In this document: piece after piece, positions 1 to 6,636 of the stretch
How positions within the stretch are numbered: position 1 is the first letter of the stretch
Layout: every line of letters begins with the position of its first letter
NCBI GenBank assembly: GCA_017561615.1
Contig: JAFZBT010000103.1
Span: 1-9,307, forward strand
Length of the DNA: 9,307 bases
Origin: Erysipelotrichaceae bacterium
Lineage (GTDB): Bacteria > Bacillota_I > Bacilli_A > Erysipelotrichales > Erysipelotrichaceae
Direction of reading: 5' to 3'
Program-made: the position numbers and the translations under genes
The notes under the pieces: model-generated
The model's input: only the letters and a program-made list of their open reading frames with translations
What the model was told of the DNA's origin: nothing
The model's database searches: none

Positions 1-241
1 CCTGGCCCGGAAACTCTATGACGAACTGACGGCAAGAGGCATTGAGCCGATCATGGATGACCGCGACGAAAGACCCGGCGTCAAGTTCAAGGACATGGAG
101 CTGATCGGCATCCCGATGCGCATAACCGTCGGCAAGGGCGCCGTGGACGATCAGGTGGAATTCCGTCTGAGAACGGAAAACGAAAACACCATGCTGACGT
201 CTCAGCAGGCGATAGACCGAGTCATTGAATTATGCAAGTAG
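1..241 (+). CDS. proS: Prolyl-tRNA synthetase, C-terminal fragment (5' end outside window)
   Basis: This is the end of a class II prolyl-tRNA synthetase, the cytoplasmic enzyme that charges tRNA-Pro with proline. The open frame runs from base 2 to a TAG at 239-241 and gives 79 residues. They match the end of the anticodon-binding domain of bacterial-type ProS. The recognisable stretch is [20 protein letters not shown], followed by a glycine-rich RITVGKGA strand and the closing helix that contains AIDRVIEL. The catalytic domain and motifs 1-3 lie upstream of the window. A terminator follows at once, so this is the last gene of its transcription unit. Family assignment is by recognition of conserved sequence and is firm. 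Confidence 0.95.
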   Translation, partial: LARKLYDELTARGIEPIMDDRDERPGVKFKDMELIGIPMRITVGKGAVDDQVEFRLRTENENTMLTSQQAIDRVIELCK

Positions 242-243
242 AC

Positions 244-269
244 AAAGCCCTCAGGGGCTTTTCCTTTTT
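244..269 (+). terminator. Rho-independent terminator after proS
   Basis: A 7-bp perfect stem, AAAGCCC (244-250) with GGGCTTT (255-261), has a TCAG loop and leads into a T-rich tract (259-269, interrupted by CC). It begins three bases after the proS stop codon. This is seen directly in the sequence; termination activity is inferred. Confidence 0.85.
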
Positions 270-328
270 CCTGATCATCCGGAAACGGCAAGGGGGAATA
301 AATAATGGTGGTAGTTTTTCCGTGGGAG

Positions 329-344
329 TGCTAGAATATTAGCA
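329..344 (+). promoter_or_regulatory. Probable extended -10 promoter with an overlapping inverted repeat
   Basis: TGCTAGAAT (329-337) fits the extended -10 form TGnTATAAT with one mismatch in the hexamer. No good -35 box sits 17 bases upstream (TGGTAG). Transcription would start near 344 and give a leader of about 24 nt before the ATG at 368. The same bases form a short inverted repeat, TGCTA (329-333) and TAGCA (340-344), which could be an operator over the start site. The promoter and operator roles are inference. Confidence 0.5.
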
Positions 345-367
345 TTATAACTGAAAGGAAACCTGTT

Positions 368-1210
368 ATGAGAAAAGACGCTACAAGAGTTGAAATACCC
401 GCCCTGATGCAGTGCATGATCGACCTCAAGCCGACCAGAAAGGAATGCGAAGTCTACATCGACCGCAAGATTGACGTCACCGAACTGGTCAACTACATCA
501 CCGATCTGAAGCAGAAGGGTATCCACTATACCTATTTCCAGGCCTTTCTGACCGCCATTGCCAAGGTCATGTACAACCGGCCGCGGCTGAATTACTTCGT
601 CGCCAACCGTCACATGTACACGCACAATGACATCACGCTCTCCTTCGTCGCCAAGATCGCCCTGGAAGACAAGTCAGATGAGCTGATGCTGGTCGTCCCG
701 GTCGAGGAAAACGACAATCTGCAGACCCTCGCAGCCAAGGCAACCGATCTGGTCACCACCCTGCGTAATTCCAAGCCGGACAAGACCGGCGCCAACGGCG
801 CCGCCGAAGCCCTGGGCAAGCTGCCCAACATCATCAGAGTACCGATCTTCTGGCTGATGAAGAAGCTCGGCGAACGGGGAATGCTGCCGAAGTCACTGAC
901 CGACAACAACATCTACTTCACTTCGATGATCATCTCCAACCTCGGGTCCATCCGCTGCGGTGCCATCTACCACAACATCGCCGATTTCGGTTCCTGCTCA
1001 TCGCTGGCTACCATCGGCGAGATCGAAAACGAGATGCGTACTAATGATGACGGGACTCAGGAACTTCGCAAGGTCTGCCACTTCGGCGTAACCCTGGACG
1101 AAAGGATCGGCGACGGTTTCTACTTCGCCCGCTCCATTGCCCTGATGGCTCACATCCTTCAGCATCCGGAAACCCTGAACGATCCAGTAAGCACCAAGAT
1201 CGACTTCTAG
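368..1210 (+). CDS. Stand-alone 2-oxoacid dehydrogenase E2-type acyltransferase domain protein, catalytic His replaced
   Basis: A 280-residue protein made of a single domain like the catalytic core of dihydrolipoamide acyltransferases (E2), the same fold as chloramphenicol acetyltransferase. No lipoyl domain and no peripheral-subunit-binding domain precede it: the N-terminus goes straight into core sequence. The family's SNLG segment is at 190-193, followed by a GEIE strand (217-220) as in E2 proteins. The active-site motif DHRxxDG appears as DERIGDG (244-250), so the catalytic His is Glu245 while the Asp-Gly is kept. True E2 enzymes move acyl groups from lipoyl-lysine to CoA. Without the His and a lipoyl arm that reaction is doubtful, and the substrate is unknown. 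No E1, E3 or lipoate ligase gene is adjacent. The start is the ATG at 368, with AGGA eight bases upstream. The gene is monocistronic between two terminators. Fold assignment is fairly sure; function is not. Confidence 0.8.
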   Translation: MRKDATRVEIPALMQCMIDLKPTRKECEVYIDRKIDVTELVNYITDLKQKGIHYTYFQAFLTAIAKVMYNRPRLNYFVANRHMYTHNDITLSFVAKIALEDKSDELMLVVPVEENDNLQTLAAKATDLVTTLRNSKPDKTGANGAAEALGKLPNIIRVPIFWLMKKLGERGMLPKSLTDNNIYFTSMIISNLGSIRCGAIYHNIADFGSCSSLATIGEIENEMRTNDDGTQELRKVCHFGVTLDERIGDGFYFARSIALMAHILQHPETLNDPVSTKIDF

Positions 1211-1226
1211 GTTATTAAGCCAAAAG

Positions 1227-1263
1227 AAAAGAACTGTCCGTTCTCTCAACCGACAGTTCTTTT
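1227..1263. terminator. Bidirectional terminator between the acyltransferase-like gene and coaD
   Basis: A 12-bp perfect inverted repeat, AAAAGAACTGTC (1227-1238) and GACAGTTCTTTT (1252-1263), has a 13-nt loop. The A-run on one side and the T-run on the other give a U-tract in both directions. It lies between two convergent stop codons (1210 and 1267) and probably ends both transcripts. Confidence 0.9.
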
Positions 1264-1266
1264 GTT

Positions 1267-1743
1267 TTACTTCCGATACTTTTCCCTGAGTCTTGCCGCC
1301 ACATAGTCATCGACGAAGCTCTCCAGCGGGCCGTTGTTGGCCGCAATGGTCTTGGCGGTCGAGGAGGACAGGAAGGAATACTGCGGCTTGGCCAGAATGA
1401 AGACCGTCTCCACTTCCGGAGCGATGGTCATGTTGGCGGTCGCCAGCTGCATCTCATACTCGTAGTCGGAAACGGCGCGGATGCCTCTGATGATGACTCC
1501 GGCCCCAACCTTGCCGGCAAACTCGGCCGTGAGTCCTTCACCGATGACGACGGAGACATTGTCAAGATGAGTAACGGCCTGTTCGATCATTTCCTTCCTT
1601 TCGGCAAAGCTGAAGGTGCCCGACTTTTCGTCGTTGGCCATGATGACGATGATGAGTTTGTCAACCAGAGCCGCTGCTCTTTCAATGATGTCCATGTGAC
1701 CGTAGGTAATGGGGTCAAAGGAACCGGGATAAATTGCGATCAT
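1267..1743 (-). CDS. coaD: Phosphopantetheine adenylyltransferase
   Basis: CoaD joins ATP and 4'-phosphopantetheine to make dephospho-CoA, the penultimate step of coenzyme A synthesis in the cytoplasm. The 158-residue length is normal for the family. The N-terminus carries the nucleotidyltransferase signature GSFDPITYGH (7-16, with TxGH at 13-16). The RGIRAVSDYEYE segment (86-97) and the SFLSSSTAK loop (123-131) that helps bind ATP follow; the usual xVKE/xVRE after the serines is TAKT here. The ATG at 1743 has a strong AGGAGG seven bases upstream. That site overlaps the stop codon of the preceding SEDS gene, which suggests coupled translation. It is the last gene of the operon and is followed by the bidirectional terminator. 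Confidence 0.97.
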   Translation of the reverse strand: MIAIYPGSFDPITYGHMDIIERAAALVDKLIIVIMANDEKSGTFSFAERKEMIEQAVTHLDNVSVVIGEGLTAEFAGKVGAGVIIRGIRAVSDYEYEMQLATANMTIAPEVETVFILAKPQYSFLSSSTAKTIAANNGPLESFVDDYVAARLREKYRK

Positions 1744-1750
1744 TTCATTT

Positions 1751-1757
1751 CCTCCTA
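1751..1757 (-). promoter_or_regulatory. coaD ribosome binding site overlapping the stop codon of the upstream gene
   Basis: On the - strand the bases read TAGGAGG: the TAG stop of the SEDS gene (1755-1757) shares bases with the AGGAGG of coaD (1751-1756). The spacing to the coaD ATG is seven bases. This arrangement lets a terminating ribosome re-initiate. Confidence 0.85.
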
Positions 1758-2975
1758 GGCGATGAGCTTACGGCGCTCTTCGCGGCTTTTAAGATGTCTG
1801 TCGATGACCGCCTGGCACAGGCCCAGGCAGATCATGATTGACAGCATGGCGCTGCCGCCATGCGATATCAGTAACAGCGGGACGCCGGTCAGCGGGATCA
1901 GACCGCTGACGCCGCCGATGTTCATGAAGAAGTGGACAAACAGGTAACAGACCGTACCGATCAGAATGGCCTTGTCAGCTTCCTTCATTACCCGGCGGCT
2001 GTAATGGATCAGCCTCCAGATGATGATGAAGTAGCCGGCAAAGACGATGGCAATGCCGATCAGGCCCAGTTCCTCGGCGATGATGGCGAAGATGTAGTCC
2101 GCCTCTGCGGAAACCAGATAGCCGAACTTCTGAACGGAGTTGCCCAGACCGACACCCAGGATCGAGCCCTTGGAAATGCCCAGCAGGGAATAGAAGATCT
2201 CTCTGGTGGCGTCGTTGGTATAGCTGGGATGGTAGACCGCCTGGAAGCGGGCGGCGATGTGAGCCAGTCCGATGCTCTTCAGGAATTCCTGTCCGGCTTC
2301 CGTGAGCAGATAGGAATAGCCGAATCCCACGAGAACGATTCCGAAAACGGCAAAGATCTGCCAGGGAATCAGCACCCGGTTGGAGGGCAAAAGGAAGACC
2401 AGCACGCCGATGGCGGCGATCGCAAAGGCCGTGCCCATGTCCTTCTGAATGAAGGCGACGGTCAGCACCATGACCAGAAAGACGCCCAGAGGACGCATGA
2501 TGGCCCTTGAGTAGAAGTGGAAACCGTTAAACCGCTTGTCGCAGAAGAAGACTGCCGCGATCAGGATCACCACGATCTTGGCGAATTCGCTGGGCTGAAT
2601 GTCAAACGGCAGCCACTTGGCGTAGATCCAGGAATAGTTGCCGTTCTTGGGTCCCTGCAGGTAGCAGCAGACCACGGCTCCGAAAAGCAGGCCCAGTTCC
2701 AGAATGATGACGGCATACATGCTGCCGACGCCGAACTTCTCCGTGCTGAAGTAGTTGGAGACGACGTGATAAGCGACTACGCACAGAAGAACGATGGCCG
2801 CCGTCTTCCCCAGGGCGCTGATGGTTGCCTTTACCGTGGCGCCGGTATTGATCCGGGCGCTGCTGGTAACGATGATGCCGAAAACCAGCAATGCGTAGAT
2901 TGCCATGGAAAGGATCGTATCGCTGCGCTTCGGGCAGACGAAGATGGAGCGGATCAGCTTGCGCAAATTACTCAC
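1755..2975 (-). CDS. ftsW: SEDS-family peptidoglycan glycosyltransferase, FtsW/RodA/SpoVE type
   Basis: A 406-residue polytopic membrane protein of the SEDS family, which polymerises lipid II into glycan strands at the outer face of the cytoplasmic membrane, together with a class B penicillin-binding protein. Roughly ten hydrophobic segments are visible, starting near residue 20. Family landmarks in order are NYSWI (113-117), QPSEFAK (127-133), the QKDMGTAF loop (177-184), the large extracellular loop containing RFQAVYHP (243-250), GVGLGNSVQKFGYL (274-287), and the ADYIFAIIAEELG block (292-304). The Asp in that block (D293) aligns with the essential acidic residue of SEDS polymerases. LIPLTGVPLLLISHGGSA (359-376) corresponds to the usual LPxTGxxLPFxSYGGSS. 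The frame starts at a GTG (2975) with a modest AGGT five bases upstream. No class B PBP is adjacent, so FtsW, RodA and SpoVE cannot be told apart for certain; the LGNSVQKFG wording favours FtsW/SpoVE. Confidence 0.9.
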   Translation of the reverse strand: MSNLRKLIRSIFVCPKRSDTILSMAIYALLVFGIIVTSSARINTGATVKATISALGKTAAIVLLCVVAYHVVSNYFSTEKFGVGSMYAVIILELGLLFGAVVCCYLQGPKNGNYSWIYAKWLPFDIQPSEFAKIVVILIAAVFFCDKRFNGFHFYSRAIMRPLGVFLVMVLTVAFIQKDMGTAFAIAAIGVLVFLLPSNRVLIPWQIFAVFGIVLVGFGYSYLLTEAGQEFLKSIGLAHIAARFQAVYHPSYTNDATREIFYSLLGISKGSILGVGLGNSVQKFGYLVSAEADYIFAIIAEELGLIGIAIVFAGYFIIIWRLIHYSRRVMKEADKAILIGTVCYLFVHFFMNIGGVSGLIPLTGVPLLLISHGGSAMLSIMICLGLCQAVIDRHLKSREERRKLIA

Positions 2976-2995
2976 CTCATACCTATTCTAACACT

Positions 2996-4705
2996 TCAGG
3001 ACGGCAGCTGTCCCAGCAGCTGCCACAGACAGCGGGCGCTTTCCCGCAGGTTTTCCTGATTACCGCTGGCCAGATTGGTGAAAAGCTGGCCGGCATAGAC
3101 CTCATTTTCAAAGAGTTTTCCGAATATTTCATCCATGATCTGCCGGCACTGCGGCTGTCTTTCTTCCGGGATGCACGGATTTGCCAAAAAGACAGAGGCA
3201 AGTTCATTCCGTCCTTCCGGATCCTTCCTCATGTGTCTTCCTTCGATCAGGCAGTCTCGGAACTGCCCATAGTGCTCAAAGCGCTCTATGCCGATGCGCT
3301 CGGCGTAATTGTTGGCATACAGGACCATGTCGATGACATGATCGCAATTGATCATCTCATGACTGCTGATCGGCAGGATGACCTTGGGATCCTGCTTCTG
3401 CAGATTGATGAATACTCCCTTTTCGATGTCGCGGTAGACGTTCTGCCAGAGATCATCGAGCCGTTCAAGGCCTCCGGTCTCGCTTCCCCTGGCCACGATG
3501 CGGCTATCAGCGATCCTCAGGGTACCCATGTCGTCAAATACTACTTCAACTCTTCTGACGCTTCTGTCAGTTCTCAGTTCATTGGAAAGCTCCATCAGCG
3601 CTTCGATCGTTTCGCTCTTGCCGGCTCCCATGTCACCGATCAAAAGAAGGCTTTTTCTGGTATCGTCACGGAAATAGATCTCCATCATCGAGCCGCGCAC
3701 CGGCAACCGGCCGCGGTCCAGCTGGGCAAGGTTATGCAGAGTCAGGATCGCATCCTTGATGACGGAAAAGCTGCCGTCACAGTTTCCGGATGACAGGGCT
3801 GCCAGGTGAATGCCGTTGTCTGCGTCGTGGTAGAAACCGCTGCGCGCCCCTTCTCCTGTCAGCCCGAACAGGCAGATCAGATCGGGGGTGCGGCTGAGAC
3901 AGTCAGTTTCCTCGGCCAGTTCAAACATGTTCACCAGGCAGATGGCCTGAGCCAGATAGTCCTTATGGAAACAGGTCAGACACAGCAGATCGCCGACCTT
4001 CAGCGGCAGGCAGAAGAAATCCCGGATGTCCAGCGAAAAGGAATCCAGGGGATTTTCATCAAGACTCGCCATATCGCAATGCTTATCCGCATTCTCAAAG
4101 TCCATCATGATCGGTGTTCTCAGCATCACTCTGGCGATGAAGGGAACATTGCGCAGGGAAGCGTAGGCACCGGGCAGTCTGATCCGGTATTTCATCAGCA
4201 AACAGGAAGCGTTGCTTCCGGAACTGGTCTGCCGGTAGATCTTGTCTCCCCGGCCCAGCAGCTTCTCCCGGCAGGTGCGGTAAAGCTGGCGGATCAGGCT
4301 GTTGTATTTTTCGTCATAGTCAATAAAACTGCTCATCATGGCATCCGCGCGGTTGCCGCTGAGCAGGGTAAAGCGTTTTTTGCTGCGCCAGTAGCTGTAG
4401 CAGTCCTCAGCGATGTACAGGGACTTCATGCGGTCCAGCTGGCTCATCTGCACTTCAGTGATCTCCTCGCCCTGTACCAGCAGCTGCCTGATCAGTTCGA
4501 TCAGGGAAGGAACGGTCTCCTCCAGCGGCCGGCCGTTGGTCAGCCAGCGGTAGATCCGGATGTCGCGGACGGCCAGATCCTTGAAATAGCGCTGCAGAAA
4601 GGCATTGAAGCTCTCGCCCGCGACGAGTTCGTCAACGGACTTATAGGACTTGCGGGACAGGTTGATGATCACCGTGTCGCCGGCAAGATACACCGGCTGC
4701 TTCAC
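2996..4705 (-). CDS. P-loop protein of the HPr kinase/PEP carboxykinase-like superfamily, function unknown
   Basis: A 569-residue protein, apparently soluble, that I cannot name. Its C-terminal half contains a clear Walker A loop, GDMGAGKS (357-364). This sits within RGSMMEI...LLLIGDMGAGKSETIEAL, which reads like the HPr kinase/phosphorylase core, where HGVxVDxY leads into LITGDSGxGKSETALEL. A pair of acidic residues follows in VVFDDMG (388-394), as in the VADD of HPrK and the GDD of ATP-PEP carboxykinase. The catalytic His of HPrK (in HGV) is Arg337 here, and the gap from P-loop to DD is about ten residues longer. The N-terminal half (1-270) has no motif I recognise. The start is a GTG at 4705 overlapping the methyltransferase stop by 4 nt (GTGA), with only a weak GAAGA upstream, so translation is probably coupled. 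A nucleotide-dependent kinase or PEPCK-like role is possible; the substrate is unknown. The superfamily link is inferred from motif reading. Confidence 0.8.
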   Translation of the reverse strand: MKQPVYLAGDTVIINLSRKSYKSVDELVAGESFNAFLQRYFKDLAVRDIRIYRWLTNGRPLEETVPSLIELIRQLLVQGEEITEVQMSQLDRMKSLYIAEDCYSYWRSKKRFTLLSGNRADAMMSSFIDYDEKYNSLIRQLYRTCREKLLGRGDKIYRQTSSGSNASCLLMKYRIRLPGAYASLRNVPFIARVMLRTPIMMDFENADKHCDMASLDENPLDSFSLDIRDFFCLPLKVGDLLCLTCFHKDYLAQAICLVNMFELAEETDCLSRTPDLICLFGLTGEGARSGFYHDADNGIHLAALSSGNCDGSFSVIKDAILTLHNLAQLDRGRLPVRGSMMEIYFRDDTRKSLLLIGDMGAGKSETIEALMELSNELRTDRSVRRVEVVFDDMGTLRIADSRIVARGSETGGLERLDDLWQNVYRDIEKGVFINLQKQDPKVILPISSHEMINCDHVIDMVLYANNYAERIGIERFEHYGQFRDCLIEGRHMRKDPEGRNELASVFLANPCIPEERQPQCRQIMDEIFGKLFENEVYAGQLFTNLASGNQENLRESARCLWQLLGQLPS

Positions 4706-5442
4706 TCTTCAGGCTCCATGCTCTTCTGTCTGAAGATCTCCGAAGCAATGACCGCCATGGCGCTGGAGCCATTCAGGGCATTGCGGAAATCGCTGGCGTA
4801 GGGAATGTAGATGAAGTCATCGCTGTTGTCCAGCACGGTTTTTGATAAACCGCGTAAGGGTCCGCCCAGACAGATCAGAATGCCCTTACCGGTAAAGTCG
4901 TAGTCATACAGGCAGACCGGTTCGCCGCCGCGGTAGGCGGAGATGATCCGGATGCCGTTTTCCTTCAGCACGTCCAGAGCCATTTCCAGATCGCCGACAT
5001 GGCAGATCGGCAGCATTTCCGAGGCACCGGCTGAAGACTTGATGATCGTCGAATCGTCAAAGTCGACGATGTGATCCTTCAGGATGATGCCGTCGCAGCC
5101 GAAGGCATACAGGCTTCTGATCACATAGCCCAGATTATAGCTGTCTTCCACGCCTTCAACCAGGGCCAGGAAAGGCTGTTCCTTGTATAACAGAGAAGTA
5201 AGCGACTGCAGCTTGCGCTCGGAAACGTCGGCGAGAATGCCGCCGTGGGTCTTTCCGCTGGCCAGCTCCTCGATCCGGTCCGGTCTGACCTTTTCGACCT
5301 CAATGTGCTTGAGTTCAGCCTGACGGGTGATGAAAGTCACGTCCGAGCCGCTCTTGTTATAGGAAATGTAGATCTTATTGACCCGGCGGTACTTGCTCGC
5401 CAGGGCTGCCTTGGTCGCTATTGCGCCTTCGATAATGCTCAT
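4702..5442 (-). CDS. TrmH/SpoU-family (SPOUT) RNA 2'-O-methyltransferase
   Basis: A 246-residue protein with the usual TrmH-family plan: a small N-terminal substrate-binding domain (about 1-75, with the ILADVSERK strand) and a C-terminal trefoil-knot domain that binds S-adenosylmethionine. Members methylate ribose 2'-OH groups in rRNA or tRNA. Motif 1 is VEDSYNLGYVIRSL (98-111, N103 and R109), followed by a SAGASE segment (137-142). Motif 2 is ICLGGPLRGLSK (190-201), where the family normally has GSEGxGLS; the Glu is replaced by Pro195. Motif 3 is IPYASDFRNALNGSSAM (213-229), close to the SLNVSxA consensus. The ATG at 5442 has GTGAGG eight bases upstream, inside the end of the previous gene, and only 3 nt separate it from that stop. 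The RNA target cannot be read from sequence; an RlmB-like 23S rRNA role or a divergent target are both possible. Confidence 0.88.
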   Translation of the reverse strand: MSIIEGAIATKAALASKYRRVNKIYISYNKSGSDVTFITRQAELKHIEVEKVRPDRIEELASGKTHGGILADVSERKLQSLTSLLYKEQPFLALVEGVEDSYNLGYVIRSLYAFGCDGIILKDHIVDFDDSTIIKSSAGASEMLPICHVGDLEMALDVLKENGIRIISAYRGGEPVCLYDYDFTGKGILICLGGPLRGLSKTVLDNSDDFIYIPYASDFRNALNGSSAMAVIASEIFRQKSMEPEE

Positions 5443-5445
5443 ATG

Positions 5446-6636
5446 CTAATCCTCACTCATCTTGATGAAACTGTAACGGTCTGCTTCCGCGGGAAGCTTT
5501 ACCCACAGCCTCTGCATCGGCTTATTGGCCACCGTGACTTCATTGCCATCCTCATCCATCATCCGTTCGACCAGGAAGCTGATGTCCTCACCCTGAGGAT
5601 TCATCAGCGCCAGCCGGTCACCCTTCTGATAGAAGTTGCGGGTCTCCAGCAGTCCCATGCCGTTGCGGTAATCGGCTACGGAGGCGACATAGTTCTGAGA
5701 AACCTGGGATGGCAGATTGTAGATCTGGCTTTCCGGATCCAGGCCGCCGTAGAAGCCGTCATAGGTCGGCCGGTTGGCCACCCTGGCCAGCAGACTGCGG
5801 CCATAGGCCAGATCCTGTTCGCTTATCTCACCTTTATTATAATATCTGTCGATCAAAAAGCGGTACGCTTTTATGACATTCGCCAGGTAGTAAGCCGTCT
5901 TCATCCGGCCCTCGATCTTCAGAGAAGCCACGTTCAGTCTGAGCAGTCTTTCCAGATAGTCCGGGGCTGCCATGTCCCGGGAGCCCAGGGAAAGCAGGTA
6001 CTCTTCCCGGTCCAGCAGCTGATCGCCGTGATAGAGATGATAGTTCCAGCGGCAGGACTGCGCGCAGCCGCCGCGGTTGGCATCGCGGTTGGTCAGCAGG
6101 TTGGAGATCGTGCAGCGGCCGGAATAGTTGGCGCACATGCCGCCGTGGATGAACACCTCAATGGGTACTTCCGCCCTGCTCATGATCGTTTTGAGGTTTT
6201 CGTAATCAACTTCCCGGCCCAGAACGACCCGGTCAGCGCCCCGCTGCTGCCAGTAGGACACCGCCTGCGAATTAGTTGAGGTCTGCTGGGTGGAAATGTG
6301 CACTTCCAGTTTCGGGGCAGCGCTTCGGCACATGGCCATGATGGCCCGGGAAGCGCAGATGATGGCGTCAACGCCGTATTCCTCCAGCTTTTTCAGATAG
6401 TCTTCCAGGCCTTCGAAGTCGCTGTTATGCGGTATCATGTTGACCGTCACGTAAACCCGGCTGCCATGCTGGTGGGCAAATTCGGCTGCTTCCCTGATGT
6501 CTTCCAGAGAGAAGTTGGAAGCCCGGGCGCGCAGGGAAAACTGCCGGCCGCCGAAATAGACGGCGTCGGCGCCGTAGACGATTGCGGTCTTCGCTCTTTC
6601 CAGATCACCGGCCGGAGCCAGCAGTTCGGTCCTCAT
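5446..6636 (-). CDS. trhP2: U32-family Fe-S protein, TrhP2-like tRNA wobble uridine hydroxylation protein
   Basis: A 396-residue U32 'peptidase' family protein. Known relatives, B. subtilis TrhP2 (YrrO) and E. coli TrhP (YegQ), are not proteases in practice but are needed for 5-hydroxyuridine at tRNA position 34, using prephenate-pathway chemistry. The N-terminus has the typical ELLAPAGDLERAKTAIVYGA strand-helix start. The U32 signature is at 160-178, ExFxHGGMCxxxxGxCxxS, with C168 and C175. RGGCAQSCRW (188-197) adds C191 and C195, giving four cysteines suited to an Fe-S cluster. SLKIEGRMK (238-246) is also family-typical. A C-terminal beta-rich domain follows (about 310-396). The ATG at 6636 overlaps the previous stop by 4 nt (ATGA) and has AGGAG eight bases upstream. 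Pairing with the shorter U32 gene upstream mirrors the yrrN-yrrO pair of Bacillota and supports the assignment. Confidence 0.88.
   Translation of the reverse strand: MRTELLAPAGDLERAKTAIVYGADAVYFGGRQFSLRARASNFSLEDIREAAEFAHQHGSRVYVTVNMIPHNSDFEGLEDYLKKLEEYGVDAIICASRAIMAMCRSAAPKLEVHISTQQTSTNSQAVSYWQQRGADRVVLGREVDYENLKTIMSRAEVPIEVFIHGGMCANYSGRCTISNLLTNRDANRGGCAQSCRWNYHLYHGDQLLDREEYLLSLGSRDMAAPDYLERLLRLNVASLKIEGRMKTAYYLANVIKAYRFLIDRYYNKGEISEQDLAYGRSLLARVANRPTYDGFYGGLDPESQIYNLPSQVSQNYVASVADYRNGMGLLETRNFYQKGDRLALMNPQGEDISFLVERMMDEDGNEVTVANKPMQRLWVKLPAEADRYSFIKMSED

Noticed and set aside
308..334. Full CIRCE (HrcA) operator upstream of the acyltransferase-like gene
   Set aside because: Only one arm, GAGTGCTA, is present; the partner arm TTAGCACTC is missing at the required 9-nt spacing.
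1932..3793. Long + strand open frames (1932-2510, 2517-3059, 2891-3793) opposite the SEDS and P-loop genes
   Set aside because: They are antisense to strongly recognisable genes. Their translations are rich in His, Gln, Asp and Gly with no family motifs, as expected for reverse-frame shadows in GC-biased coding DNA.
2996..4705. Annotation as a true HPr kinase/phosphorylase or as ATP-dependent PEP carboxykinase
   Set aside because: The HPrK catalytic His is Arg, the PEPCK kinase motifs GLSGTGKTT and DDEHGW are absent, and the length and N-terminal half fit neither family.
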